NCBI GenBank assembly: GCA_016782865.1
Contig: JADHXR010000048.1
Span: forward strand, 1-45,954
Reading direction: 5' to 3'
Source: Phycisphaerae bacterium
Lineage (GTDB): Bacteria > Planctomycetota > Phycisphaerae > Sedimentisphaerales > Anaerobacaceae
Length of the DNA stretch: 45,954 nucleotides
Of the stretch, positions 33,584 to 40,765 are shown one piece after another (the first letter of the stretch is position 1; each line of letters starts with the position of its first letter). The position numbers and the translations under genes are program-made. The notes below the pieces were generated by a model. That model searched no databases and was not told where the DNA came from. It was given only the letters and a program-made list of their open reading frames with translations.

Positions 33584-33771
33584 CTAAGGACCGTGCATGA
33601 AATAACTTCCCGTTTTGGCTGGGCAATTGCACCGCATCTTCGGCTGCTCCTCAATCGTGGAATCCTCATTGTAGAATAGCTACAATTCCGGCTCCGCTCA
33701 ATCGATCGCACCCGAATCTACGGCACACTTGGACCCCAAATTCGAGAATCTATTTCATGCACAGTCCTAAG
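33584..33771. repeat. 188-base MITE-like element with 21-base terminal inverted repeats
   Basis: CTAAGGACCGTGCATGAAATA (33584-33604) matches the complement of 33751-33771 at 19 of 21 positions. Inside is ATTGTAG-AATAG-CTACAAT (33668-33686) and other short paired arms, so the whole unit can fold. It lies between convergent genes; its right end supplies the stop codon of the DUF1080 gene (33767-33769). No transposase inside. Probably a non-autonomous element or a mobile terminator. Confidence 0.6.
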
Positions 33772-34876
33772 GATTCGCCGGAGGCAGTTCGACCAACCAG
33801 ATGTTGCGGTACTGAACCGGGTTGCCATGGTCCTGCAGGTATATTCCTCCCGGTCCGGTTTCAGTGTTGTCCGGAGCAGCCGTTGTCGGCCCCTTTGCCT
33901 CTGCCTCGTCCTGAATCAGGACTCCGTTATGTAACACTCTCAGCAGAGCGCCCTGGATTTTCTCGCCGTTGTCTTTGAAACGTGGCGCCCGGAACGTGAT
34001 GTCGTAGGTTTGCCATTGTGTCGGCGGAGCGCACATATTGACCAGCGGTTTTCCAACCTTGTAGATCCCGCCGCACTCGTTATCCTTGCCTTGAAGTCCG
34101 TAGCTGTCGAGTATCTGCACCTCGTATCGCCCCTGCAAATACACGCCGCTGTTGCCGCGTCCCTGCCCGCGTGCATCCGGCATAAACGGAGTGCGGAATT
34201 CCAGGTGCAGCTTGACATCGCCGAACTTCTTCTTTGTTATGATCGAGCCGGTGCGCGGCTTGACTTCCATCGCGCCGTTTTCCAGGAGCCATTGTATCTT
34301 CTGTACACCCGGCATCTTCTTGGCAGGCTCCCACTGATCGAAGTTCTTCCCGTCGAACAAAACAACCGCATTTACCGGCGGCTTGGCACCTAATGTGGGA
34401 GAGAGTCTGATGGTCTTCTCCATCGCGAAGGTGCCGGATATATTCCCGCCGTCGGCGGCGCTGCCTTTGAATTTGCCTGTGAACTTGCCGGGCTTGATAG
34501 CGGACTGTATGTCGAGAACGTTGCCCTCGAATTCGGCTCGACCGTTAAGTTGTATCGCGGAGTCTTCACCCTTGCCGTCGAGCACGAAAAGCGGCGGCCA
34601 GTCGTACTCGAACTCGGCGTGGAAGTTTGCGCGATACCCATCTTTGCCCAAGGCCAGAACCTGGGCCACGAGAGACCCCGTGTCGGCCCCGTCGTCCGTA
34701 GTCCAACTTCCTTGCCAATCGCCCATGAAACGATCGGCATTCTCGGTCGCTTCTTTCGCCTGCCGGAGCAGCCTGTTTTGTTGTGCTCGGGCCTCAGCCG
34801 TCAATCCGAACATCAGCCCGCAAACCAGTATCACAGCGATGATACCGTATCGCCCGGTTATTTCTCTGTTGATCAT
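33767..34876 (-). CDS. Exported DUF1080 (3-keto-disaccharide hydrolase-like) protein
   Basis: 369 residues. Signal peptide IIAVILVCGLMFGLTAEARA. Residues about 50-170 form an extra N-terminal beta domain (MGDWQGSWTTDDGADTGSL). Residues about 185-365 are DUF1080: VVLFDGKNFDQWEP, WLLENGAMEVKPRTGSIITK, FGDVKLHLEFRTPF, GNSGVYLQGRYEVQILDSYG, and GPGGIYLQDHGNPVQYRNIW. This ConA-like fold is found in enzymes that cleave 3-keto-glycosides after oxidation by a Gfo/Idh-type dehydrogenase, which matches the convergent gene next door at 32254. GGAG lies about 10 bases before the ATG. Its stop codon lies in the terminal repeat of the element at 33584-33771. Export signals on all of these proteins place the pathway in the periplasm. 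Confidence 0.88.
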   Translation of the reverse strand: MINREITGRYGIIAVILVCGLMFGLTAEARAQQNRLLRQAKEATENADRFMGDWQGSWTTDDGADTGSLVAQVLALGKDGYRANFHAEFEYDWPPLFVLDGKGEDSAIQLNGRAEFEGNVLDIQSAIKPGKFTGKFKGSAADGGNISGTFAMEKTIRLSPTLGAKPPVNAVVLFDGKNFDQWEPAKKMPGVQKIQWLLENGAMEVKPRTGSIITKKKFGDVKLHLEFRTPFMPDARGQGRGNSGVYLQGRYEVQILDSYGLQGKDNECGGIYKVGKPLVNMCAPPTQWQTYDITFRAPRFKDNGEKIQGALLRVLHNGVLIQDEAEAKGPTTAAPDNTETGPGGIYLQDHGNPVQYRNIWLVELPPANP

Positions 34877-35010
34877 GCCTCATTCTCCTTTCATTGTTCC
34901 CGTGCTCGTTTGTTTCATCAGACCATTTAGTCTTTCGCACTGCAAGATATCACACCTGCCTTGCCAATGCAACCTCTGGCGATGCTCAATATTCCGCGGA
35001 CTCTTCGCAC

Positions 35011-35038
35011 TTGAAAGCGACGTGAATCCGGTTATAAT
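35011..35038 (+). promoter_or_regulatory. Promoter for the E2-like gene
   Basis: TTGAAA (35011-35016), a 16-base spacer, and a perfect TATAAT (35033-35038). A start near 35045 leaves a leader of about 59 bases to the ATG at 35104, but only 14 to the ATG at 35059. Confidence 0.65.
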
Positions 35039-35103
35039 GCTCTTCGACGTCTCGGAGGATGCCCGTTACGCTCCGAACGCAAAACAAGGTTTTGAGAAGG
35101 TTT

Positions 35104-35880
35104 ATGTCCCAGTTGACGCACGGAACTCTGCTAAAAGACGAAAATCGCTCGCATCTCGCCGACCGGGGTGCGAAATCGAAAATGCATCATATCCCCTTGA
35201 CGAGGATTCAGAAGCTCATCTGCAAAAGGATGCTCGAATCCAAGCTGACCAAGCCCTGTTTCTACCTCGAAGCGAAGGCTGACATAACCGAACTGATGGC
35301 GATGCGGCCGAAACTCAGAAAAGCATTCGGGGTAAGAATCACAACGAACGCCTTCTACATTCACGCTTTAGCTCTGGCGGCGCAGGAATATCCTCTCACG
35401 GTCGGCCGCCTTGACGGCGACTGCATCAAGATCGCCGAACGCCTAAACGTCGGCTTCGCGGTCAATGCCCCGCAGGGTCTTGTCGTGCCGGTGGTCAAGG
35501 ACGCAGACAAAAAGTCACTGCCCGACGTCGCCCGCGAGGAAACGCTGCTGACCGACAAAGCGCGTGACAATAGACTGACGCTTCAAGAGATTGAGGGCGA
35601 GACTATCGCACTGAGCAATCTCGGCGCGTACGGCATAGATTCGTTCATAGGAATTGTGCCGCCGCCGACCAGCACCATTGTAGCTGTGGGCAATGTGATA
35701 CACACGGTCGTCCCCACCGACGGTAAAATTACGGAGCGAAAAATAGTCAGCCTGTCGGTGGCGGCTGACCGCAGAGTTGTAAACGAAATATATGCGGCCC
35801 GATTTCTCGGTTCTATCAAAGAGCATTTGCAGAACCCGCAGAGAGAAATTCAAAGATCAAAAATGAAATATCAAAATTGA
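35104..35880 (+). CDS. Stand-alone E2 acyltransferase-like catalytic domain lacking the active-site His
   Basis: 258 residues from ATG 35104 (GAGAAGG just upstream; the ATG at 35059 abuts GGAGG too closely). It begins at the E2 catalytic domain (HIPLTRIQKLICKRMLESK), with no lipoyl or E3/E1-binding domain. Typical motifs are kept: LNVGFAVNAPQGLVVPVVKD, TIALSNLGAYGIDSFIGIV and PPPTSTIVAVGNV. The signature D-H-R-V-x-D-G is replaced by DRRVVNE, so the catalytic His (and the Asp and Gly) are gone. In true E2 proteins that His deprotonates the acyl acceptor, so this protein is unlikely to be a classical acyltransferase. It may be structural, regulatory or of altered function. The last dozen residues (QRSKMKYQN) come from a repeat element. 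No E1 or E3 gene is near. Confidence 0.8.
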   Translation: MSQLTHGTLLKDENRSHLADRGAKSKMHHIPLTRIQKLICKRMLESKLTKPCFYLEAKADITELMAMRPKLRKAFGVRITTNAFYIHALALAAQEYPLTVGRLDGDCIKIAERLNVGFAVNAPQGLVVPVVKDADKKSLPDVAREETLLTDKARDNRLTLQEIEGETIALSNLGAYGIDSFIGIVPPPTSTIVAVGNVIHTVVPTDGKITERKIVSLSVAADRRVVNEIYAARFLGSIKEHLQNPQREIQRSKMKYQN

Positions 35881-35970
35881 TGACCCGCTTCGCGGATTGT
35901 TTTTGAAGAGCATCCCGGCTTACCGGGACTCCCTAATTTTACATTGTGCAGTTTAATTTTTGATTTTGAT
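35851..35970. repeat. AT-rich inverted repeat at the end of the E2-like gene
   Basis: ATCAAAAAT (35856-35864) and ATTTTTGAT (35956-35964) are the clearest arms of a longer imperfect inverted repeat with small CCGC-TTC-GCGG and CCCGG-CTTA-CCGGG hairpins inside. The left arm codes the C-terminus of the E2-like protein. Similar in style to the element at 12661-12831. Confidence 0.5.
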
Positions 35971-35984
35971 AGCAAGGAGTATCC

Positions 35985-37922
35985 ATGAATCGAAGAGAGC
36001 TACTCAAGAAAAGCGCCTTAGCCGCCTCGGCGGTATGGTTCGGCGGCAGCTCGCTGGCGGCGGCCGGCAACGAACGTCCTAATGTTCTGTGGATCACCAG
36101 CGAGGACCACGGCCCGGAAATGGGCTGCTACGGCGACAAGTTTGCGACCACGCCCAATGTTGACGTGCTGGCGAAGATGGGAATGATCTTCGAGCTTGCC
36201 TGGTCCTGCGCCCCGGTCTGCGCGCCGGCCAGGACGACGATCATCACGGGGATGTACCCTCCCTCGATCGGCGCACAGCACATGCGGAGCATGGTGGATC
36301 TGCCAGATTACGTGAAGTTCTATCCGAGATTCCTCCGCGGACAGGGATACTACTGTACGAACAATTCCAAGCAGGACTACAACGTCCGCACCGACGACAA
36401 CGGCTGGAACGAATCTTCCGGCAAAGCCCACTACCAGAACCGCAAGCCGGGACAGCCCTTCTTCGCGATCTTCAATTCGACGGTCAGTCACGAAAGCAGG
36501 CTTCGCTCCAAGTTCGATTCAACGGTCCACGACCCGGCGAAGGTGCGCATCCCGGCCTATCATCCGGACAACGCCGAATTACGACGAGACTGGGCGCGCT
36601 ATTACGACATTGTTACTGCCGCTGACGAAATCGCCGGCAAGCATCTGGCCGAACTGGACAAAGCTGGTCTCGCCGACGAGACCATTGTTTTCTATTACGG
36701 CGACCACGGCTCGGGAATGTCGCGCGGCAAACGCTGGACCTACAATTCAGGGCTTTCGGTCCCGATGGTCGTGTACTTCCCGCCGAAATGGCGCCACCTG
36801 GCCCCGAAGGAATACAAGTCCGCAGGCGAGAGCGACCGCTTGGTGAATTTCGTCGATCTGGCGCCGACCCTGCTGAGCCTGGCGGGGGTCAAGCCGCCCG
36901 AATGGATGCAGGGCCATGCCTTCGCGGGGGAATTCCAGCAGCCGAAGCCCAAATACATGTTCGGCTTCCGCGGGCGAATGGACGAGCGATACGAATTCAT
37001 TCGAACGGTTACCGACGGGCGGTATCAATACATCCGCAACTACAATCCGCACTTCATCTACGGGCAACACGTCGCGTATAACTTCGCCACGCCGTCCACG
37101 GCTGCGTGGAAACGCGACTACGACGCGGGCAAGCTCAACGAAGCACAGTCCCGTTTCTGGGGATTGAAGCCGCCTGAGGAGCTTTACGACCTGAAGGCCG
37201 ATCCAGATGAGGTCAATAACCTTACCCGTTCGCGCGAGCATCGGGCGAAACTGCGCGAGCTTCGTAAGGCCCTGGCGGACTGGTGCGGCCGGATTCGGGA
37301 CCTGGGCTTTTTGCCCGAGGGCGAGATTCATAGCCGCAGCGCCGGTTCGACTCCGGGTGACATGGCGCGCGATGACAGCAAGTATCCTTTCGACCGCATT
37401 TTCGCCGCGGCCGAGATCGCCACTATGCGGGACGCAAAGGATCTGCCGGCCATAAAAAAGAACCTGACGGATTCCGACGGCGCCGTTCGCTACTGGGGCG
37501 TGATAGGTATTCTCAATCGAGGCCCCCGCGCCGTCGCCGGGTCACGGGACGAGCTGATCACAGCGCTCGCAGACGACTGTCCATACGTGCGCATCGCCTC
37601 GGCCTTGGCGCTCGGCAGGCACGGCGAGCGGGCCGACCAGCGCCGCGCCGTCGATTGTCTGCTCGAATTGGCCCCGTGGACGCCCGATGGGGACGTCTTC
37701 ATCTCCATGGCGGCTCAGAACGCTATCGATAAGCTCGACGACAAGGCCGCTTACGCGGTTGACGCCATCAAGGCGTTTCCGTCCAAGGGCGGGCGGTCAC
37801 CCGATGGCCGCTACAATGGCTATGTCGGATCACTGCTCAAAAAGACGCTAGCCGACCTCGGCGTCGCCGACAATCCGGCGCCGAGAGGGAACAGATCGTC
37901 GAACAGAAGGCGACAGCCATGA
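35985..37922 (+). CDS. Exported sulfatase with C-terminal HEAT-like region
   Basis: 645 residues; AAGGAG lies 7 bases before the ATG. The N-terminus (MNRRELLKKSALAASAVWFG) is Tat-like. The alkaline-phosphatase-fold domain starts at PNVLWITSEDHGPEMGCYGD (metal site) and contains the sulfatase signature Cys79-Ala-Pro-Ala-Arg83 in CAPVCAPARTT, whose Cys must become formylglycine. FYYGDHGSGMSRGKRWTYN near residue 230-245 gives the second metal site, and ELYDLKADPDEVNNL marks the domain end. Residues about 500-600 resemble HEAT repeats (VRYWGVIGILNRG, YVRIASALALGRHGE). No formylglycine-generating enzyme is in the window. Type I sulfatases remove sulfate esters, and in this context the target is likely a sulfated polysaccharide; the exact substrate is unknown. 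Confidence 0.9.
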   Translation: MNRRELLKKSALAASAVWFGGSSLAAAGNERPNVLWITSEDHGPEMGCYGDKFATTPNVDVLAKMGMIFELAWSCAPVCAPARTTIITGMYPPSIGAQHMRSMVDLPDYVKFYPRFLRGQGYYCTNNSKQDYNVRTDDNGWNESSGKAHYQNRKPGQPFFAIFNSTVSHESRLRSKFDSTVHDPAKVRIPAYHPDNAELRRDWARYYDIVTAADEIAGKHLAELDKAGLADETIVFYYGDHGSGMSRGKRWTYNSGLSVPMVVYFPPKWRHLAPKEYKSAGESDRLVNFVDLAPTLLSLAGVKPPEWMQGHAFAGEFQQPKPKYMFGFRGRMDERYEFIRTVTDGRYQYIRNYNPHFIYGQHVAYNFATPSTAAWKRDYDAGKLNEAQSRFWGLKPPEELYDLKADPDEVNNLTRSREHRAKLRELRKALADWCGRIRDLGFLPEGEIHSRSAGSTPGDMARDDSKYPFDRIFAAAEIATMRDAKDLPAIKKNLTDSDGAVRYWGVIGILNRGPRAVAGSRDELITALADDCPYVRIASALALGRHGERADQRRAVDCLLELAPWTPDGDVFISMAAQNAIDKLDDKAAYAVDAIKAFPSKGGRSPDGRYNGYVGSLLKKTLADLGVADNPAPRGNRSSNRRRQP

Positions 37923-37943
37923 AAATATGAGACCTGTGCAGCG

Positions 37944-38843
37944 CTATTCGACTATCACGGTCTCGTCGGGTTTTATGCCGAGTCTTTTGAATCTCCCGGC
38001 CCGGCCCTTCTCGTCGCCTACGTGAATTTCCCTCGCGAGTTTTCCGACGGTCAGCGCATGCTCTCTGGGCACGACGATCACACCGTCGCCGTCGGCGACG
38101 ACAACATCTCCGGGGTAAACCAGGACTCCGCCGCAGTTGATGGGGAAGTTGTAGGACTCGGCGATAAGTCTTCCAGGCCTGACTCCGCGGGAGCTATGTC
38201 CGTTCTTGCAGTAGACGGCGATTTCCTTCACTTTTACGATCTCGTCGGTGTCGCGTGCGCCGCTGTTAGTGATTGCTCCGACCACGCCTTTTTCCGCCCA
38301 GCCGAGGCTGTTGTTGGAACCGATGAAACCACACTCGTCGATTCCGCCGGCGTCGATAACCACAATGTCTCCCGGCTTTGCCGTGCTGAGCCATGCGTCG
38401 GGTGCTCGTCCGTACTGCTGGGACTTGAACTTCTTGAATCCCTCGACGGTCGCAAATGAGTTCTGCCCGACTCTGACGTCCGTGGGGACATGTCGCACGG
38501 TGATGGCAAAACCCACAACCCTGTGAGAGAATTTGTCAGTATCCCGCCACAGCGGTCTGATGTCCTTTTTCATCAGGCCGATGTCCTGCAGGCCTATCAG
38601 GTCCATGCCGTCGACCACGTCGGTCACTCGCAGATTCTTGTACAGACCGAGAATCTCCTTCCGTGCCTTCTCGCTATCGTCGAAACTCTTGTTCTTCAGC
38701 AGCCTTACGCCTTCAGGCGTGTTGAGTTCTTTCGGTTTAGACCTTTGCGCTTTCGCGGCAGGGACACCTGCAATCAGCCCAATCAATAACAGCAGGCCGA
38801 TCAAACTGACACATTTCGATTTGAGTGTGGCTGTGCAATACAT
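37944..38843 (-). CDS. Exported RraA-family protein (HMG/CHA aldolase-like fold)
   Basis: 299 residues. A signal peptide (VSLIGLLLLIGLIAGVPAAKA) is followed by about 35 extra residues before the fold starts with LRVTDVVDGMDLIGLQDIGL. Motifs of the RraA / 4-hydroxy-4-methyl-2-oxoglutarate aldolase family follow: DAWLSTAKPGDIVVIDAGG, FIGSNNSLGWAEKGVVGAI (normally G-x-x-x-x-x-x-x-A-x-x-x-G), then TNSGARDTDEI, whose Arg-Asp pair binds metal and substrate, and VYPGDVVVADGDGVIVVPRE. Most characterised members are cytoplasmic aldolases or, in E. coli, an RNase E inhibitor; an exported version cannot act on RNase E. It may cleave a keto-acid sugar derivative in the periplasm. Divergent from the esterase at 38952 and beside the sulfatase. 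Confidence 0.85.
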   Translation of the reverse strand: MYCTATLKSKCVSLIGLLLLIGLIAGVPAAKAQRSKPKELNTPEGVRLLKNKSFDDSEKARKEILGLYKNLRVTDVVDGMDLIGLQDIGLMKKDIRPLWRDTDKFSHRVVGFAITVRHVPTDVRVGQNSFATVEGFKKFKSQQYGRAPDAWLSTAKPGDIVVIDAGGIDECGFIGSNNSLGWAEKGVVGAITNSGARDTDEIVKVKEIAVYCKNGHSSRGVRPGRLIAESYNFPINCGGVLVYPGDVVVADGDGVIVVPREHALTVGKLAREIHVGDEKGRAGRFKRLGIKPDETVIVE

Positions 38844-38951
38844 GGCGTTCTCCTAAAAGTGGTCGGTAGATTTTTTGATATCTAATTCAGGAAACACAGA
38901 TTAGACTAAAGCCACCGGAAAGAAATGCAAGGATTTTTTGGAGACAAAGAT

Positions 38952-39878
38952 ATGAATCGGTACTCAAGGCTGGTTGCTGTTTGTGCTGTAATCGCGATGA
39001 CGTTGCCTCTGACGGTTCCGCAGGCCAAAGCGGCGGATTCTCACCAGGTCAAACTGCTCTGGTCTGACGGTGCTCCCGGCGCCAAGGGCAGCGCCGACGG
39101 TGACAAGCCAAGCCTCACAATCTACCTGCCGGCGAAGGACAAGGCCAACGGCTCTGCTGTCGTGATATTTCCGGGCGGCGGTTACGGCCACCTGGCAACG
39201 GACCATGAGGGGCATCAAATCGCCGAGTGGCTCAACTGGTTAGGCATCGCCGGATTTATTGTCAAGTACCGACACAGCGCAAGCGGGGCCGGCTACGGTC
39301 ACCCGGCGCCGTTGCAGGACGCCCAGCGGGCCGTCAGGATGGTTCGCAGCGGTGCGAAAAAGTGGAACCTCGATCCGGACCGCATCGGGATTATAGGTTT
39401 TTCCGCCGGCGGACATCTGGCCTCGAGCGCAGGGACGCATTTTCAACATCGCTACAGCGAAGTAAAGGACGAGATCGACCGCACCAGTTGCCGGCCCGAC
39501 TTCATGATCCTGATGTACCCGGTAGTTTCATTTGCCGAATCGTTCACCCATAAAGGCTCGCGAAGGAATCTATTGGGCAACGATCCGGCCGATGATCTTG
39601 TTAAGAATCTCTCTAATGAAAAGCAGGTGACGCCCGAAACGCCGCCTACGTTTCTGGTTCACGCCGATGATGACAAGGTTGTGCCGCCTGAGAACAGCAT
39701 CTATTTCTACCTCGCCCTTAAAAAGGCCAACGTACCGGCAGAGATGCACATATACGAAAAGGGCGGCCACGGATTCGGACCCGGCGCCGGAAAAGGAGCC
39801 GTATCGAGTTGGATGCTCCGCTGCTCCGACTGGATGCGGGCAAGGGGACTGTTGGACAAGCCCGGATTTCCCAGGTAG
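38952..39878 (+). CDS. Exported alpha/beta hydrolase, acetyl-xylan-esterase-like
   Basis: 308 residues from the ATG at 38952, chosen because GGAG is 8 bases upstream and a normal signal peptide (LVAVCAVIAMTLPLTVPQAKA) follows; a start at 38925 would add nine residues without a binding site. The catalytic residues are visible: oxyanion loop FPGGGYGHLA (74-82), nucleophile Ser151 in GIIGFSAGGHLASSAG, Asp in LVHADDDKVVPP, and His in YEKGGHGFG. The segment between AEWLNWLGIAGFIVKYRH and PLQDAQRAVRMVRSGAKKW is typical of the BD-FAE / acetyl-xylan esterase branch of the family. It probably removes acetyl groups from plant or algal polysaccharide in the periplasm, together with the neighbouring sulfatase. 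Confidence 0.85.
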   Translation: MNRYSRLVAVCAVIAMTLPLTVPQAKAADSHQVKLLWSDGAPGAKGSADGDKPSLTIYLPAKDKANGSAVVIFPGGGYGHLATDHEGHQIAEWLNWLGIAGFIVKYRHSASGAGYGHPAPLQDAQRAVRMVRSGAKKWNLDPDRIGIIGFSAGGHLASSAGTHFQHRYSEVKDEIDRTSCRPDFMILMYPVVSFAESFTHKGSRRNLLGNDPADDLVKNLSNEKQVTPETPPTFLVHADDDKVVPPENSIYFYLALKKANVPAEMHIYEKGGHGFGPGAGKGAVSSWMLRCSDWMRARGLLDKPGFPR

Positions 39879-40157
39879 TGGGTGACAAATGGAGTTGAAT
39901 TTGATGGCATAGGGCTTATGGAGACCATTCAAGCCAGTTTTGACCGTATCAGAGGGGAGAACCGTATGGGTAAGGCATCTGCCGACCCGGCCTGTGGAGC
40001 GTCCGCCTAAGAAACCGGCTGTCTTATACCATAGTCTCGGTTGTCAAGCAGCCGGTTGACAGGTCCCTCGCACCCGTACGCCAAGGTATTCTGTCACAGA
40101 TGAGCATCGATTCGTTTATGGCCGGGAACTTCACACAAAATAAGAAAAATTTTCCAC
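39879..40157. other. Spacer with long hairpin
   Basis: No gene. AACCGGCTG (40013-40021) pairs with CAGCCGGTT (40049-40057) across a 27-base loop, probably terminating the esterase transcript or shielding the RRM promoter. Confidence 0.4.
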
Positions 40158-40186
40158 TTGAACTGTGTGCCAAGACGTTCTACAAT
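40158..40186 (+). promoter_or_regulatory. Promoter for the RRM gene
   Basis: TTGAAC (40158-40163), a 17-base spacer, and TACAAT (40181-40186); leader about 35 bases. Confidence 0.6.
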
Positions 40187-40226
40187 GTGGCAATCTTGAA
40201 ATTACTGTTGGAAATAGGAGAACAAT

Positions 40227-40583
40227 ATGAACATCTATGTTGGAAATTTGTCGAATGAGGCCACTGATGACGATTTGCGTCAGGCGTTTGAGGCGTTCGG
40301 CCAGGTTGAAAGCGCCAATGTGATAAGGGACAAATTTGGCGGCGAATCAAGAGGATTTGGATTCGTGGAGATGCCCTCCAAAAATGAAGCGCAGACTGCA
40401 ATTGACGAAATGAACGGCAAGGATTTGAAGGGGCGTGCTATCAACGTCAATGAGGCTCGTCCGAAAGCCACACGCGGCGGTGGTGGCGGACGAGGAGGAG
40501 GCGGACGAGGTGGCGGTGGCGGTGGCGGTGGACGCAAGCCAGGCGGCTCTGGTGGTCGAGATCGGGATAGAGGCCGTTATTGA
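40227..40583 (+). CDS. RNA-binding protein with one RRM and Gly-rich tail
   Basis: 118 residues, with ATAGGAG about 9 bases upstream. Residues 1-80 form an RRM: RNP2 is IYVGNL (3-8) and RNP1 is RGFGFVEM (42-49), with the usual DDLRQAFEAFGQVESANVI helix and NGKDLKGRAINVNEA end. From about residue 83 the chain is Arg/Gly-rich (GGGGGRGGGGRGGG). The layout matches cyanobacterial cold-induced RNA-binding proteins and their bacterial relatives, which bind RNA and help it fold or localise at low temperature. Cytoplasmic. It has its own promoter and terminator, so it is a single-gene unit. Confidence 0.92.
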   Translation: MNIYVGNLSNEATDDDLRQAFEAFGQVESANVIRDKFGGESRGFGFVEMPSKNEAQTAIDEMNGKDLKGRAINVNEARPKATRGGGGGRGGGGRGGGGGGGGRKPGGSGGRDRDRGRY

Positions 40584-40649
40584 CGGTTAGTAACGCCAAA
40601 GAATTTTCTATCTTTTGCCGTTGTCCGGCAAACATGGTCTATGAAAGGG

Positions 40650-40680
40650 GTCGGCAGGAAATAGCCGACTCCTTCTCTTT
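40650..40680 (+). terminator. Terminator after the RRM gene
   Basis: GTCGGC (40650-40655) pairs with GCCGAC (40664-40669), followed by the pyrimidine-rich TCCTTCTCTTT. A second hairpin, TTTGCCG-TTGTC-CGGCAAA, lies about 30 bases upstream. ParA ends on the other strand at 40766. Confidence 0.55.
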
Positions 40681-40765
40681 CTGAGCATCGTTTCCGCAGG
40701 ATCTGGGAAGATTTACCACAAGCCAAGCCCAGGCAAGCAGAGCCGAGACGCAGTTGTCCTGATCT

